Assembly (NCBI RefSeq): GCF_039697315.1
Contig: NZ_CP155619.1
Location: 4,030,001-4,094,000 of the forward strand
Direction: 5' to 3'
Length of the DNA stretch: 64,000 nucleotides
DNA from: Pseudomonas abietaniphila
GTDB lineage: Bacteria > Pseudomonadota > Gammaproteobacteria > Pseudomonadales > Pseudomonadaceae
A program made the position numbers and the translations under genes. This document shows, in pieces, positions 55,099-64,000 of the stretch (the first letter of the stretch is position 1; each line of letters opens with the position of its first letter). A model generated the notes under the pieces. That model saw only the letters and a list, made by a program, of their open reading frames with translations, made no database searches and was not told the DNA's origin.

Positions 55099-57317
55099 TG
55101 AACGCGAAAATCAATCCGCCCGGTTATGTGTCCCCCGTTGGGCAACCGCTGGACCGCGTCGACGGTCACCTTAAGGTCACCGGCCAGGCACGCTATGCCG
55201 GCGAATACCCGCAAGACGGTCTGCTGTTTGGCAGCGTGGTGTCCAGCAACATTGCGTGCGGCCGTGTGCTGCGCATCGACGCTTCGCAGGCGTTGCAGGT
55301 CAACGGCGTCGTCGCCGTCATTGACCATACCAACCGCCCGCATGTCGCCAGTTACGACAAGGATTATGAGGACGCGGACTCGGCCGAGGGCTCAGCCTTC
55401 CGGCCTTTGTATAACGATCGCGTACTGTACAGCGGGCAACCGCTGGCGCTGGTCGTCGCCGACACCCTCGAGATTGCGCGACACGCAGGCTCGCTGGTGC
55501 GCATCGAGTATGAAACCGACGCTCACCAGACTGATTTGGTGGCTGCACAAGGGAACGCGCACACGGCGCCGGCTGAAACCCCCAAACCGCGCGGCGATTT
55601 CGAAACCGCCTTCACCCAGGCGGCGATCACCGTAGACGCGCGTTACAGCACGCCGAACGAGCACCACAACCCGATGGAGCCGCACGCTTCGACGGTGATG
55701 TATCAGGATGACGGCAGCCTCGAGATTCACGACAAGACCCAAGGCACGCAGAACTGCCAGGATTACCTGCACAAAGTGTTCGGCCTTGAGAAGGACAAGA
55801 TCCGTGTCCTGGCGGCGTTTGTCGGCGGCGCGTTCGGCTCCGGCTTGCGCCCGCAGTATCAGCTGCCGCTCGCCGTCATGGCCGCGCTGCATCTCAAGCG
55901 CTCCGTACGCGTCACCCTGACGCGCCAGCAGATGTTCACATTCGGCTATCGCCCCCACACGTTGCAGCATTTGCGGCTGGGCGCGACCGCCGACGGGCGC
56001 TTGTCGGCAGTCGGTCATGATGTGATCGGTCAGACCTCGCGATTCGAGGACTTCACCGAGCACGTGGTCGAGTGGAGCGGCATGCTCTACAAGTGCGACA
56101 ACGTGCAGTTGACCTACAAACTGGCGCCGCTGGACGTGTACACGCCGCTGGACATGCGGGCGCCGGGCGCGACGTCAGGCATGGTCGGTCTGGAGTGTGC
56201 GCTGGATGAACTCGCCTATGCGACCGGCGTCGATCCCGTGCAGCTGCGCGCGATCAATTTCGCCGACCGTAACGGCAACGAAGACAAGCCTTACTCCAGC
56301 AAAGAACTGCTCGCCTGCTACGAGCAGGGCGCTGATCGCTTCGGCTGGAACCAACGCAACCCCGAGCCACGCAGCATGCGCCAAGGTCGCCAACTGGTGG
56401 GTTGGGGCATGGCCGGTGGCGTGTGGGAAGCCATGCAGATGAAGGCCAGTGCCAAGGCGAGCATTGACGCGAGCGGCAAGCTGACCGTCAGCAGTGCAAC
56501 CACCGACATCGGGACTGGCACCTACACGGTCATGACCCAGATCGCGGCCGAAGCGGCGGGCATGACGCCGCAGGACGTTACGTTCGTGCTGGGCGACTCC
56601 TCGCTGCCGACGGCGCCGCTTCAGGGCGGCTCCTTCACCGTGTCGTCGGTCGGAACGGCGGTGCAGCAAGCGTGCCGAGCGTTACGTGCCAAGTTGCTGG
56701 ATGCCGTGCGCATGGCTCACCCCGAGTTCGCGGTGGTGGACATGGAAGAAGTCGGCTTCGGCGACGGTTTCCTGCACATTCGTGGACAGCGGTTTTCCTA
56801 TGCCGACATCGTGCGTGCGTCGTCCCACGAGACATTGGAGGTCCAGGTAGACGCCGAACCGGATGAAAAGCGCGAGGGCTATTCGACCGCGACCCACTCG
56901 GCGGTGTTCGTCGAGGTGCTGGTCGATGAAGACCTGGGCACCGTGCGCGTCAATCGGGTCGTAAGCGCCGTGGCCGCTGGCCGCGTGGTCAACCCCAAGA
57001 CCGCACGCAGTCAGATCCTCGGCGGCGTCGTGTGGGGCATCAGCCAGGCGATGCATGAAGAGACCCAGAACGATCAGCATCTGGGCCGCTTCATGAACCA
57101 CAGCCTGGCCGAGTACCACATCCCGGTGAACGCGGACATTGGCGACATCGACGTGGTGTTCGTCGAGGAAAACGACGACATCGTTAACGAACTGGGTTCC
57201 AAGGGCGTCGGTGAGATCGGCATCGTGGGGGTGGCGTCGGCTATCGCCAACGCTGTTTATCACGCGACCGGCAAGCGGGTGCGGGATTTCCCGATTACGC
57301 TGGATAAGGTGCTTTGA
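55098..57317 (+). CDS. paoC: Molybdenum aldehyde oxidoreductase, molybdopterin subunit (PaoC-like)
   Basis: Catalytic subunit of 739 residues, about the size of E. coli PaoC (732). It should bind molybdopterin cytosine dinucleotide; AFVGGAFGSGLRPQY, DMRAPGATSGMVGLE and TDIGTGTYTVMTQ are cofactor-contact motifs, and Glu706 in GSKGVGEIGIVG is the catalytic base. Oxidises aldehydes (often aromatic) to acids. The MocA/PaoD-type maturation protein usually encoded next to such enzymes is not present downstream. Confidence 0.92.
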
Positions 57318-57528
57318 TTATCCGACTGTATTTCTGAGCGTTAGGCTTGCCCGTGGTAGCGGTTGTCATTGGGGTAAATCAATGACAGTGGCACCGTTGC
57401 CGCGGGCTCGCTGGAGTTATCATAAAGGACCCCAGTATGAGTTCACTGGATCTGCGACTATTCGTAGATAATCGCCTTTCCAACCATGCGGACGTAAATC
57501 TCAAATAACCGCCGATATAGCCTGACGG

Positions 57529-60500
57529 CTAGCAGGTTGGTAAATCGAAATCAAACCACGTGTCCAATTTTAATGCATGCTTGAGTCTAACAGCGGTCCT
57601 GCTTTCTTTGGGGAGATATTTTCCTCGGCAAAAAAAGCCTTCGATGCTTTTATACTTTATCTGCTCGTTCGGTAAGATTTTTTCTATAACTTCGCGGAAT
57701 GTTGTGTTGCCTTCTGTGAGCCGTAAGATGTCAACGCCCGTCGATCTCGCGAATCTCGAATATCTAAGATCAATTTCCGCTTCAAATTGTAAGTCTTTTG
57801 CTAATTTCAGCTGGGGTGTATTTGTCGGCATGTTAGCGGTGGTTTTGGATATATACCCTGCGTTCTCGTACCAATCGTTTTCGAGCGGCGCAAGATTGTA
57901 ATCAGGGATGAGTTTGTTGGCTTTGGCAGGATCGAAGTTTGGGCGATTTCTGCCGAACTGCGGCTTGTTGCGCACATCTACTGAATAGTTACTGTGATCT
58001 GTGAGTGCTACTTTGTATTTCGGCGTGTAGAAACTAATGTGGGTATCGCTAGGTACGAAAAATCTCTTGCTTTCCTTGCGAAAGTATCCGTGAGAATCTA
58101 CAACCAGACGTTTGGAGTCAACGTCGCCCACGTAGATCTTATATTTCGCCTGTCCATGTTTCGCGCCAGTTACGACTCCAGATGTATTCTTGCCGGGTGC
58201 TATTTGACCTGCAAAACCTCGTGCCAGCGTCATTTCGTCTTTCACTTTTGAGGCGAGTCTTCCAACTTTACTCCCTGCCCAACGAATCAATCTTGCTCCA
58301 CGACTCACCACCGATTTGACGACCCCAGACAACATCGTCCCCATATCAATCCCGAAGGCCGCCCAGCCCAGCTTCGATGCCAATTCAGGGTTACTGTTCT
58401 GTAGCGCCACGCTGGCGATGGAAAGCCCGGTCGCCACCGCAGTGGCCGCGAGCGCCGCGCCCGCGAGGGCCAGGGACAAGCCGCCGGTAGGAATGGCAAG
58501 CAATACGCCTGCAACTGCCGTCAATATCGCAACACCCCCCCAGATGATGCTGGACATGATTGCCCAGAAGCCGCTGTTTTTCTCCGGCGTCGGTTCCGGC
58601 GCCGGTGTCCAGGTCCAGTCGCTGACCATCTTGTCCAGGCTGCGGAGCATGTTTTCCTGGCCCCAGCGGCTGATCATGATATGGCCGTCAGGGTCGAAGA
58701 GGTTGACAGGGTCTCCACTGCAATAAGCGTAGTCATTCAAGGCCCCGCGACCGAAGGGGCTGGCGCTGTCAGGTTGCTGAAATACCCGCAGCGCAGGGCT
58801 ATACGTCCGATATCCGTTGCCCAGGTGATAGCTGCCGGTGACCGGATCCCGGCGCGCGTCGTTGTACCCGATGCCGCTGAGCATCGCGCTCTGTCCGGCA
58901 TTGGGTGATTCACCCCACGGGGTGTAGCAAATGCTGCGTCGATTCAGACCCGAAGCGCTGTCAGGTTGAAGCTCGCTGGACATGCCGTTTTGTGGATCGC
59001 TGAGGGTGAAAACCGTGTGCAGGCTGGAGCCCTCGACGATCTGGACGGCAAGGCCTGCCTCTTCGTCGAAACGGATTCGTTTGATCTCCTTGCCGCTGTC
59101 GTTCCGCCAGATTTCCCCGCACAGTGCATCACCGCTGTAAACAAGGACTCGACTCTGACTGTTTTTTACGTCCCATTGAATCGCCAGCCTGTCCTGCTCG
59201 TCGTATTCATAGCGAGTGATCAGCGTCTTGTCTTTGCCGGTGATCGACGCCAGCCTGCCGGTCAGCGTGTACGCCAGTTTTCTACCCTGATCGTCCTGAG
59301 TCAGATTGCCGTTGGCATCGTAAACAAGCGTTGATTCGGCACGGGATGTGGCTCCCGCACTGTTGCCGTTTATCGTGACCACCTTGATCCGCTGGGTCGG
59401 ATTTTCGGTGCTGTAGGTGTATTCCTGCTTTTGAGTGGTGTTGTCCGCATAAAGCGTTTCGCACAGCGTCAGGTTATTGATCGCGTCATAACCATAAACC
59501 TGTCTACGGATGGCTTTTCCGCTCTCATCGGCTGGGCCATTTGAGGTTTTCTCATCCACTGACCAGGTCTTGAGGCGGTCTCGTACGTCATACTCAAACG
59601 CTTCGCTCAAGCAGACTTCGCCCTCGCGTGTGACCACTTTCTTGATGAGTTGGCCGCTGAGTGACCACTGCTGTTCGTACTTTTCAAATTCGCTGCCATT
59701 AAGCCAGTAGGTGCGGCAGGTCTCTTGGCCGAGCCCATCAAATTCATGACCGACGATCAGGGTATGACCGGTCTGGCGATCCAGCACGGTGACTCGCTCA
59801 CACTGACCGAACGCGTTGTAGCGATAGCGATAATCCAGATGGTTGCGTTGCACCCGCGTGCGCCGCCCGAGTCGATCTTGCCAAGCCACTACGTAACTGT
59901 CATTGGGGTATTGGGTGACGTAGTTGGCGCCCAGTAGCGAATAATAAAAACCAGCGCTCAAAATTTGATCGCTGCAAACCTGGCGTTGGTGACTGTCCAA
60001 CCAGGGCGAATGCTGGTCTGTGGCAACAATCTGCTGGCTATCATCCGCGCCCGTGACCGTATGCCGAGACTGAATGGCCGCCTGCAGAGGGTCGTAAGTG
60101 AACGTCGCAAGCGTGGTCAGATCGCCCTTCGCTGTTTTGCCTTTCCAACTGAGGACGTTGCCGTCGGCTGAGCGCTCACTGAACACTTGAGTGGTGTCCG
60201 GCATGGTCGCTCCGGCAAAACGGCCGTTGTCATAGGTGAATGCGTAGGCCCTTGCCCCGACCGTGCGTGCGCTCACTTGAGACTGAGCGTCTATATCCTG
60301 GCTGCCGACGACGGTTTTCGTACCTTCTTTGGTCATCACCGTCAGGCTTTTCACCTCAGTGCCCATGGCGTGATACGCGCGTTCAATTTGGGTGCCGTCA
60401 GCACCACTCCACAGCACGGGGCGGTCAAGGTCGTCGTACTGGATCTTGAATTCTCGAGTGCCTTCCGTAGCGTGGGTTTTGAGGGTGGTCAACCGCCCGC

Positions 60501-61863
60501 GCCAATCAAGTGTTTGCTCCGTTTCATAATGTTTGACGATCATGCTCTCGTCGTACTCATCGTCCTGATTTTGCTTGTTGTCCGCAGGCATAAATGAATA
60601 GTCGCGTTGAATCACGCCTCCGTTGGGAAGGTTTACCTGAAGGCTTCTATGAGTTACCCGCGCGCCTTGGACATTGCCTAGTGTCTGATCGTGTTCAACC
60701 TGCGCATCTTGTATCACCGCGCGATCATCGGTCATCAATGGACTGTAGGTATCCTTAGAGCCTGTCCACATCCAGTCACTGACATAATCCGGTCGGTCGA
60801 CGGGGTCGGCAACGCGCTGCAGGCCCCCGGGCATATAGTCCAGCGTTCTTCCCGCGTCGTGTATCGGGCAAAAGTTGCTGTCGGACAGATCCTCGCCGGG
60901 TTCGCGCTGCTCCTCAATTCGTATGACCTGCTGCAAACCGTCTTGCCAGATCCTGCGACGACGAGCCTGAGGCTGTGAGCGATCAAACACAATCAAGCGG
61001 GTGCCGCTGGCGATTTCTTCGTAGCGAGTCACCAAGTCACTGATGACCTTGTCAGTTCGTTCTGAAAGCTCGTTTTGTGAAGGGTTGCTGGTGTAAGTCA
61101 TTTCACCGGTGACCCGGCCAAGAGCGTCATACGTATAACGAACCTGTTGTCCCCCTTCCGTGCGATGCAGTAGTCGACCGCTGTAAAGGGATCGCCGCTC
61201 GGTGCTGAGATCGATGTTGTCTCGCGGATCGTCGGTGGTGCGCGACGTGAGCGTGAGGGTGGTCATGCCTTTGGCGGGATCGGCGGTTTGAGTGCGGGTT
61301 GTCACCAACTGGCATTTTTCAGTGCCCCAATAACGCCGCTCGATGGCCGTGGCGGTTGCGACAAGCTCATCGCTGCTTTCGACGAGCTGCTGGCAACGGA
61401 CTTCAGGCACTGTGCGGCCTTCCGCCAGCTTCAGCTCCCAAACGGTGTCCCCCCGACCCGATGCATTGCTCAGATTGCTGAGCGTCACCCCCTTGATGAT
61501 GACCACTGTATCCTGCTTCAGCGGCGCGCGTTCACTGCCCTTTACCGTGCTGTATCCGTAAAGCGTCAGAGCAATGGGGAGCACCTGACCTGCAAATTTC
61601 TGATATTCGAACTCTGCCTGGATCGGCCTCTTCAAACCGGCAGGGGTCTTCGGTGCCTTCAGGCAGAACGTTTGGGGGGCGGCGGCGGAGTCTTTCCTTT
61701 CATTTTTCCAAGCGCTGCCCATGAAGGCGCTGATGTCCGGGCTCGCTCCGCCTGCCTGAGGGTAGTAACAACGCAAGGTAATGGTGGCGTCTGCCGCCGT
61801 GCTCTGGATCAGGCGGCCATCATCGGTGTACTTGAACGTTTGGGTAGCGGTCTCTGCGCTCAT
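57529..61863 (-). CDS. RHS-repeat polymorphic toxin with variable C-terminal tip
   Basis: A 1444-residue RHS protein. Many YD-type repeats (YDALGRVTG, YDANGNLTQDDQGR, YEYDEQDRL) run through residues ~200-1000. The core ends at NDYAYCSGDPVNLFDPDGH (DPDG at 1057-1060), where RHS and TcC proteins are cut. Then a hydrophobic stretch (about 1099-1155) and an unrelated tip of about 215 residues begin. The tip is AT-rich (57529-58170) and contains RLVVDSHGYFRKESKRF followed by FYTPKYKVALTDHS, faintly like the putative Stv adhesin domain; I cannot assign its activity. Starts four bases before the upstream gene ends, so the pair are coupled. No immunity gene follows within the 211-base gap. Confidence 0.88.
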   Translation of the reverse strand: MSAETATQTFKYTDDGRLIQSTAADATITLRCYYPQAGGASPDISAFMGSAWKNERKDSAAAPQTFCLKAPKTPAGLKRPIQAEFEYQKFAGQVLPIALTLYGYSTVKGSERAPLKQDTVVIIKGVTLSNLSNASGRGDTVWELKLAEGRTVPEVRCQQLVESSDELVATATAIERRYWGTEKCQLVTTRTQTADPAKGMTTLTLTSRTTDDPRDNIDLSTERRSLYSGRLLHRTEGGQQVRYTYDALGRVTGEMTYTSNPSQNELSERTDKVISDLVTRYEEIASGTRLIVFDRSQPQARRRRIWQDGLQQVIRIEEQREPGEDLSDSNFCPIHDAGRTLDYMPGGLQRVADPVDRPDYVSDWMWTGSKDTYSPLMTDDRAVIQDAQVEHDQTLGNVQGARVTHRSLQVNLPNGGVIQRDYSFMPADNKQNQDDEYDESMIVKHYETEQTLDWRGRLTTLKTHATEGTREFKIQYDDLDRPVLWSGADGTQIERAYHAMGTEVKSLTVMTKEGTKTVVGSQDIDAQSQVSARTVGARAYAFTYDNGRFAGATMPDTTQVFSERSADGNVLSWKGKTAKGDLTTLATFTYDPLQAAIQSRHTVTGADDSQQIVATDQHSPWLDSHQRQVCSDQILSAGFYYSLLGANYVTQYPNDSYVVAWQDRLGRRTRVQRNHLDYRYRYNAFGQCERVTVLDRQTGHTLIVGHEFDGLGQETCRTYWLNGSEFEKYEQQWSLSGQLIKKVVTREGEVCLSEAFEYDVRDRLKTWSVDEKTSNGPADESGKAIRRQVYGYDAINNLTLCETLYADNTTQKQEYTYSTENPTQRIKVVTINGNSAGATSRAESTLVYDANGNLTQDDQGRKLAYTLTGRLASITGKDKTLITRYEYDEQDRLAIQWDVKNSQSRVLVYSGDALCGEIWRNDSGKEIKRIRFDEEAGLAVQIVEGSSLHTVFTLSDPQNGMSSELQPDSASGLNRRSICYTPWGESPNAGQSAMLSGIGYNDARRDPVTGSYHLGNGYRTYSPALRVFQQPDSASPFGRGALNDYAYCSGDPVNLFDPDGHIMISRWGQENMLRSLDKMVSDWTWTPAPEPTPEKNSGFWAIMSSIIWGGVAILTAVAGVLLAIPTGGLSLALAGAALAATAVATGLSIASVALQNSNPELASKLGWAAFGIDMGTMLSGVVKSVVSRGARLIRWAGSKVGRLASKVKDEMTLARGFAGQIAPGKNTSGVVTGAKHGQAKYKIYVGDVDSKRLVVDSHGYFRKESKRFFVPSDTHISFYTPKYKVALTDHSNYSVDVRNKPQFGRNRPNFDPAKANKLIPDYNLAPLENDWYENAGYISKTTANMPTNTPQLKLAKDLQFEAEIDLRYSRFARSTGVDILRLTEGNTTFREVIEKILPNEQIKYKSIEGFFCRGKYLPKESRTAVRLKHALKLDTWFDFDLPTC

Positions 61864-64000
61864 GATGCGGACTCCTCGATGGCTGGCTTAATGTTGTCCT
61901 GATACGTCGTTGTCGTCCTGGTGTTCAATCCATATCTGGGATCACCCTGAGGCACATCACTAAACTCCCAGACAACCGTTGTACCGAAGCCAGTCGGTGT
62001 TGTTTGTTGCTCCTCAACTTGCAGATGCAGTCCATTCCAGGTGCGTTTCGTGGTGAGGCCGTGTTCTTCGATGGACGTGGAAGAGTACTGATAACTAGAG
62101 CCTCGCTTGACAGCAGAATCCTCCAGATGGCTGTATTCACCGTCTTCGCTGTAGCCCAAGTAGTTATTGATTGAGTATCGCCAGTCTGTGCGCAGCGGAG
62201 GCTGCTGAGCTCCTGAAGAAATAATGTGGGAAATGACCCTTGGCAGGGCTGGTTTTTCCAAAGTGCCCTTTTTAGGAAAAATCATTCCCTCGGCCTCATA
62301 AACTACTTTCTCTAACGAGCCGTCTGACTCTTCGATGCATGTAAGCACCCTGTCTAGCGTGGGATCAGGGCTGTAGCCATACTCGCAGCGCTCAGACACG
62401 TTACCCGTTCCACTGCTGACAATGGATTTGAGCAAGTAGTTTTTAAGGCTCAAGGTGACGCAATAGGCTTCGTTGCTTTCCGGCCAAAAGATGAGCGTAG
62501 CGTTCGAGTGGATATCCCTAGACCCTTCACCGAGCGTAGGTAGGTCGTACGCACAACGCAAAAGCGTTATATTTTCCGCTCCCATTACTTCTTCGAGTAA
62601 GTACTGTCCTTTTCGGCGAGTCCATTTGAGCGTCAAAGAATCTCCTAGAGGTGAGGTGATGCTTGAGGGCAATAGCTGAAAATCCGGGCTTTCCCAATAC
62701 GCAATTTCGCGATCAAACTCTTTTTCAAGTGCAGGCAGTCTTTCTGTCCAGAAGTCTTTCCATGGCTTTAAATATCGCGCTTCCCAATCAGCTCTCTGTT
62801 GTTTTTCTGGATCGACTGAGTCTATCGCTGACTGCAGTTGATCGTTGATAGGGGTAAGCATAGCGGCGCCTCTCGCAGGCATCAAAGCGCTGCTCGCTAA
62901 GTAGTATAACGCTTTGTCATACCACAGCTGATTATCTATAGGTTCAGATTTTTGCTTGTGTATATATATCTGGCTCTTGGCCTCTTTGAATGCGTCAAGC
63001 GCGGTTTTTACTAAGTCTGAATTGTGTTCATAATTATCTCCCGACGGAATTGATAATAGTTCTTTGGCTCCGGTGCGGAAGGTGATTTCAAGACTGTTTA
63101 ACTGGCTAAGAGATGTATCCGCTTTGCCTGTTATCAATCCAGCGGTCTTCTCTAGAGTGTCGCCCTTCATGAGTTTCTGGACTTCGTCTGGGGTGAGTTG
63201 AACAGTCTGCCCGGTGCTCAGGGTGAGCATCCGTTGACGGCTAGCATACGATGAGAAGTTAAACGCCCAGCCATCACCCAACCCCCCCTCATTGGCCCTT
63301 AACGGTGAGTAGTGCAGCGTCAGATCACACACCGGCCCATTGCCCTTTACCCCTGCCAATACGCCAAGGGAATAATGAGCGTTGAACAGTCCGGTGCGAG
63401 GGTCTACGCCAGTGTAGTTCTGGCCTGTGATGTCAAAGACTTCTGATCGGTAAGTGTTGCCGTAGTCTTCGCAGAGGAGCGATTCTGGTGTGGGACCTTC
63501 ATAGGGTTCCTTCACCTCAAAAGAGATCGCAACTCCATTTTTCCATATGCTGTTTGAGTCCGAAATGCCCATGTAGAAAGACGCTATCGACTCTGTGTAG
63601 TTTCTCATAGGGGCATAAAATTCAAACTGCTGACTAAAAAGCTTACCGCTCACTCTGTCTACTTCAAGTGTCCTGGCTTTAATTTTTGATTCGTCATCTA
63701 CTAACATCGTCGAAATTATCTTCACGCCCTCGGATAGGGACACCGGTGAAATACGAGTCACTAGTGTGCTGAGGCTGTCCCCGCCTTTGTAGCTCAGGCA
63801 CGAGCTTTGCGCGGTGGTCTTTGTTGTTTTGTACACTGATGGGGCTAGAAGAATATTCCCAGGATCTAGTGAGTGATCAATAACTATTAGCAATGAGTTG
63901 TATTTGTATTTTAGCTGTTCGATAACGCTTAATAATACATTGGTTGTGTATTTTAAGACGTCAAGTTGTAGGGTCTCGGCTTTCTTGGATAAAGCAATAT
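61860..64000 (-). CDS. RHS-associated upstream component, 5' end outside window
   Basis: Frame open to the right edge, so at least 713 codons are present and no start can be assigned; a TTG at 63893 is only the first possible codon. Contains the motif YTGVDPRTGLFNAHYSLGVL, found near the start of many Pseudomonas RHS proteins, then DLTLHYSPLRANEGGLGDGW. The end (RYGLNTRTTTTYQDNIKP) carries into YD-type repeats continued by the next gene. The N-terminal ~200 residues are AT-rich and unrecognised. Together the two genes look like one RHS shell split in two, as in TcB/TcC pairs. Confidence 0.8.
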   Translation of the reverse strand, partial: IALSKKAETLQLDVLKYTTNVLLSVIEQLKYKYNSLLIVIDHSLDPGNILLAPSVYKTTKTTAQSSCLSYKGGDSLSTLVTRISPVSLSEGVKIISTMLVDDESKIKARTLEVDRVSGKLFSQQFEFYAPMRNYTESIASFYMGISDSNSIWKNGVAISFEVKEPYEGPTPESLLCEDYGNTYRSEVFDITGQNYTGVDPRTGLFNAHYSLGVLAGVKGNGPVCDLTLHYSPLRANEGGLGDGWAFNFSSYASRQRMLTLSTGQTVQLTPDEVQKLMKGDTLEKTAGLITGKADTSLSQLNSLEITFRTGAKELLSIPSGDNYEHNSDLVKTALDAFKEAKSQIYIHKQKSEPIDNQLWYDKALYYLASSALMPARGAAMLTPINDQLQSAIDSVDPEKQQRADWEARYLKPWKDFWTERLPALEKEFDREIAYWESPDFQLLPSSITSPLGDSLTLKWTRRKGQYLLEEVMGAENITLLRCAYDLPTLGEGSRDIHSNATLIFWPESNEAYCVTLSLKNYLLKSIVSSGTGNVSERCEYGYSPDPTLDRVLTCIEESDGSLEKVVYEAEGMIFPKKGTLEKPALPRVISHIISSGAQQPPLRTDWRYSINNYLGYSEDGEYSHLEDSAVKRGSSYQYSSTSIEEHGLTTKRTWNGLHLQVEEQQTTPTGFGTTVVWEFSDVPQGDPRYGLNTRTTTTYQDNIKPAIEESAS

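Overview
The window reads as a chromosome segment of a gamma-proteobacterial pseudomonad, close to the Pseudomonas fluorescens/syringae group. This rests on high GC, a uronate dehydrogenase (Udh) that closely matches what I remember of the P. syringae enzyme, an alkylsulfatase-type operon, a tripartite tricarboxylate transporter, and many intergenic inverted repeats of the Pseudomonas REP type. No rRNA, tRNA, CRISPR array, integrase or transposase was recognised. Family assignments come from motifs and recall, not from a database search.

Left part (1-20 kb). A diguanylate cyclase runs in from the left edge. A five-gene minus-strand operon (5478 to 885) encodes an AtsK-like alkylsulfatase dioxygenase and an ABC importer with two different permeases; it looks like a sulfate-ester or sulfonate scavenging system. 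A second, unrelated predicted dioxygenase follows. From 6.9 to 17.2 kb lies a sugar-catabolism block: uronate dehydrogenase and aldarolactonase on the minus strand, divergent from a ribose-type ABC importer, a zinc alcohol dehydrogenase of the erythritol/threitol type, an FGGY kinase and a short-chain dehydrogenase, with a LacI regulator at the far end. The LacI gene and the importer share an upstream motif, AATGTTAACG. An MFS exporter and a frameshifted phosphodiesterase gene follow.

Middle part (19-31.9 kb). This is mostly ordinary chromosomal content: an orphan solute-binding protein, a chemoreceptor, a small exported protein made of five 13-residue repeats, an RclC-like membrane protein, an acyltransferase, a flavoprotein, a histone-deacetylase-like amidohydrolase, a GNAT acetyltransferase, TesB with a HAD phosphatase, an alpha/beta hydrolase and a YpfJ-type metalloprotease.

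At 32.0-34.3 kb there is a decayed locus. A probable membrane-inserting effector is interrupted by one in-frame TAA. It is followed by three tandem paralogous two-helix membrane proteins (candidate immunity proteins), the middle one interrupted by an in-frame TGA.

Right part. A LysR regulator and a TctABC-type importer (34.4-38.6 kb) are followed by a small glycosyltransferase/WbqC pair. Next comes a plus-strand sugar-acid operon (41.2-48.9 kb): MFS importer, lactonase-like amidohydrolase, PdxA2-like dehydrogenase, enolase-superfamily acid-sugar dehydratase, FAH-family 2-keto-3-deoxypentonate dehydratase and 2-oxoglutarate semialdehyde dehydrogenase. Together these form a near-complete non-phosphorylative route from a pentonate or its lactone to 2-oxoglutarate. 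Then come an MFS transporter, TrmA, an AzgA-type purine permease, and a PaoABC-type molybdenum aldehyde oxidoreductase. The last 6.5 kb is a two-gene RHS toxin-like system that continues past the right edge. Its AT-rich C-terminal tip has no immunity gene next to it.
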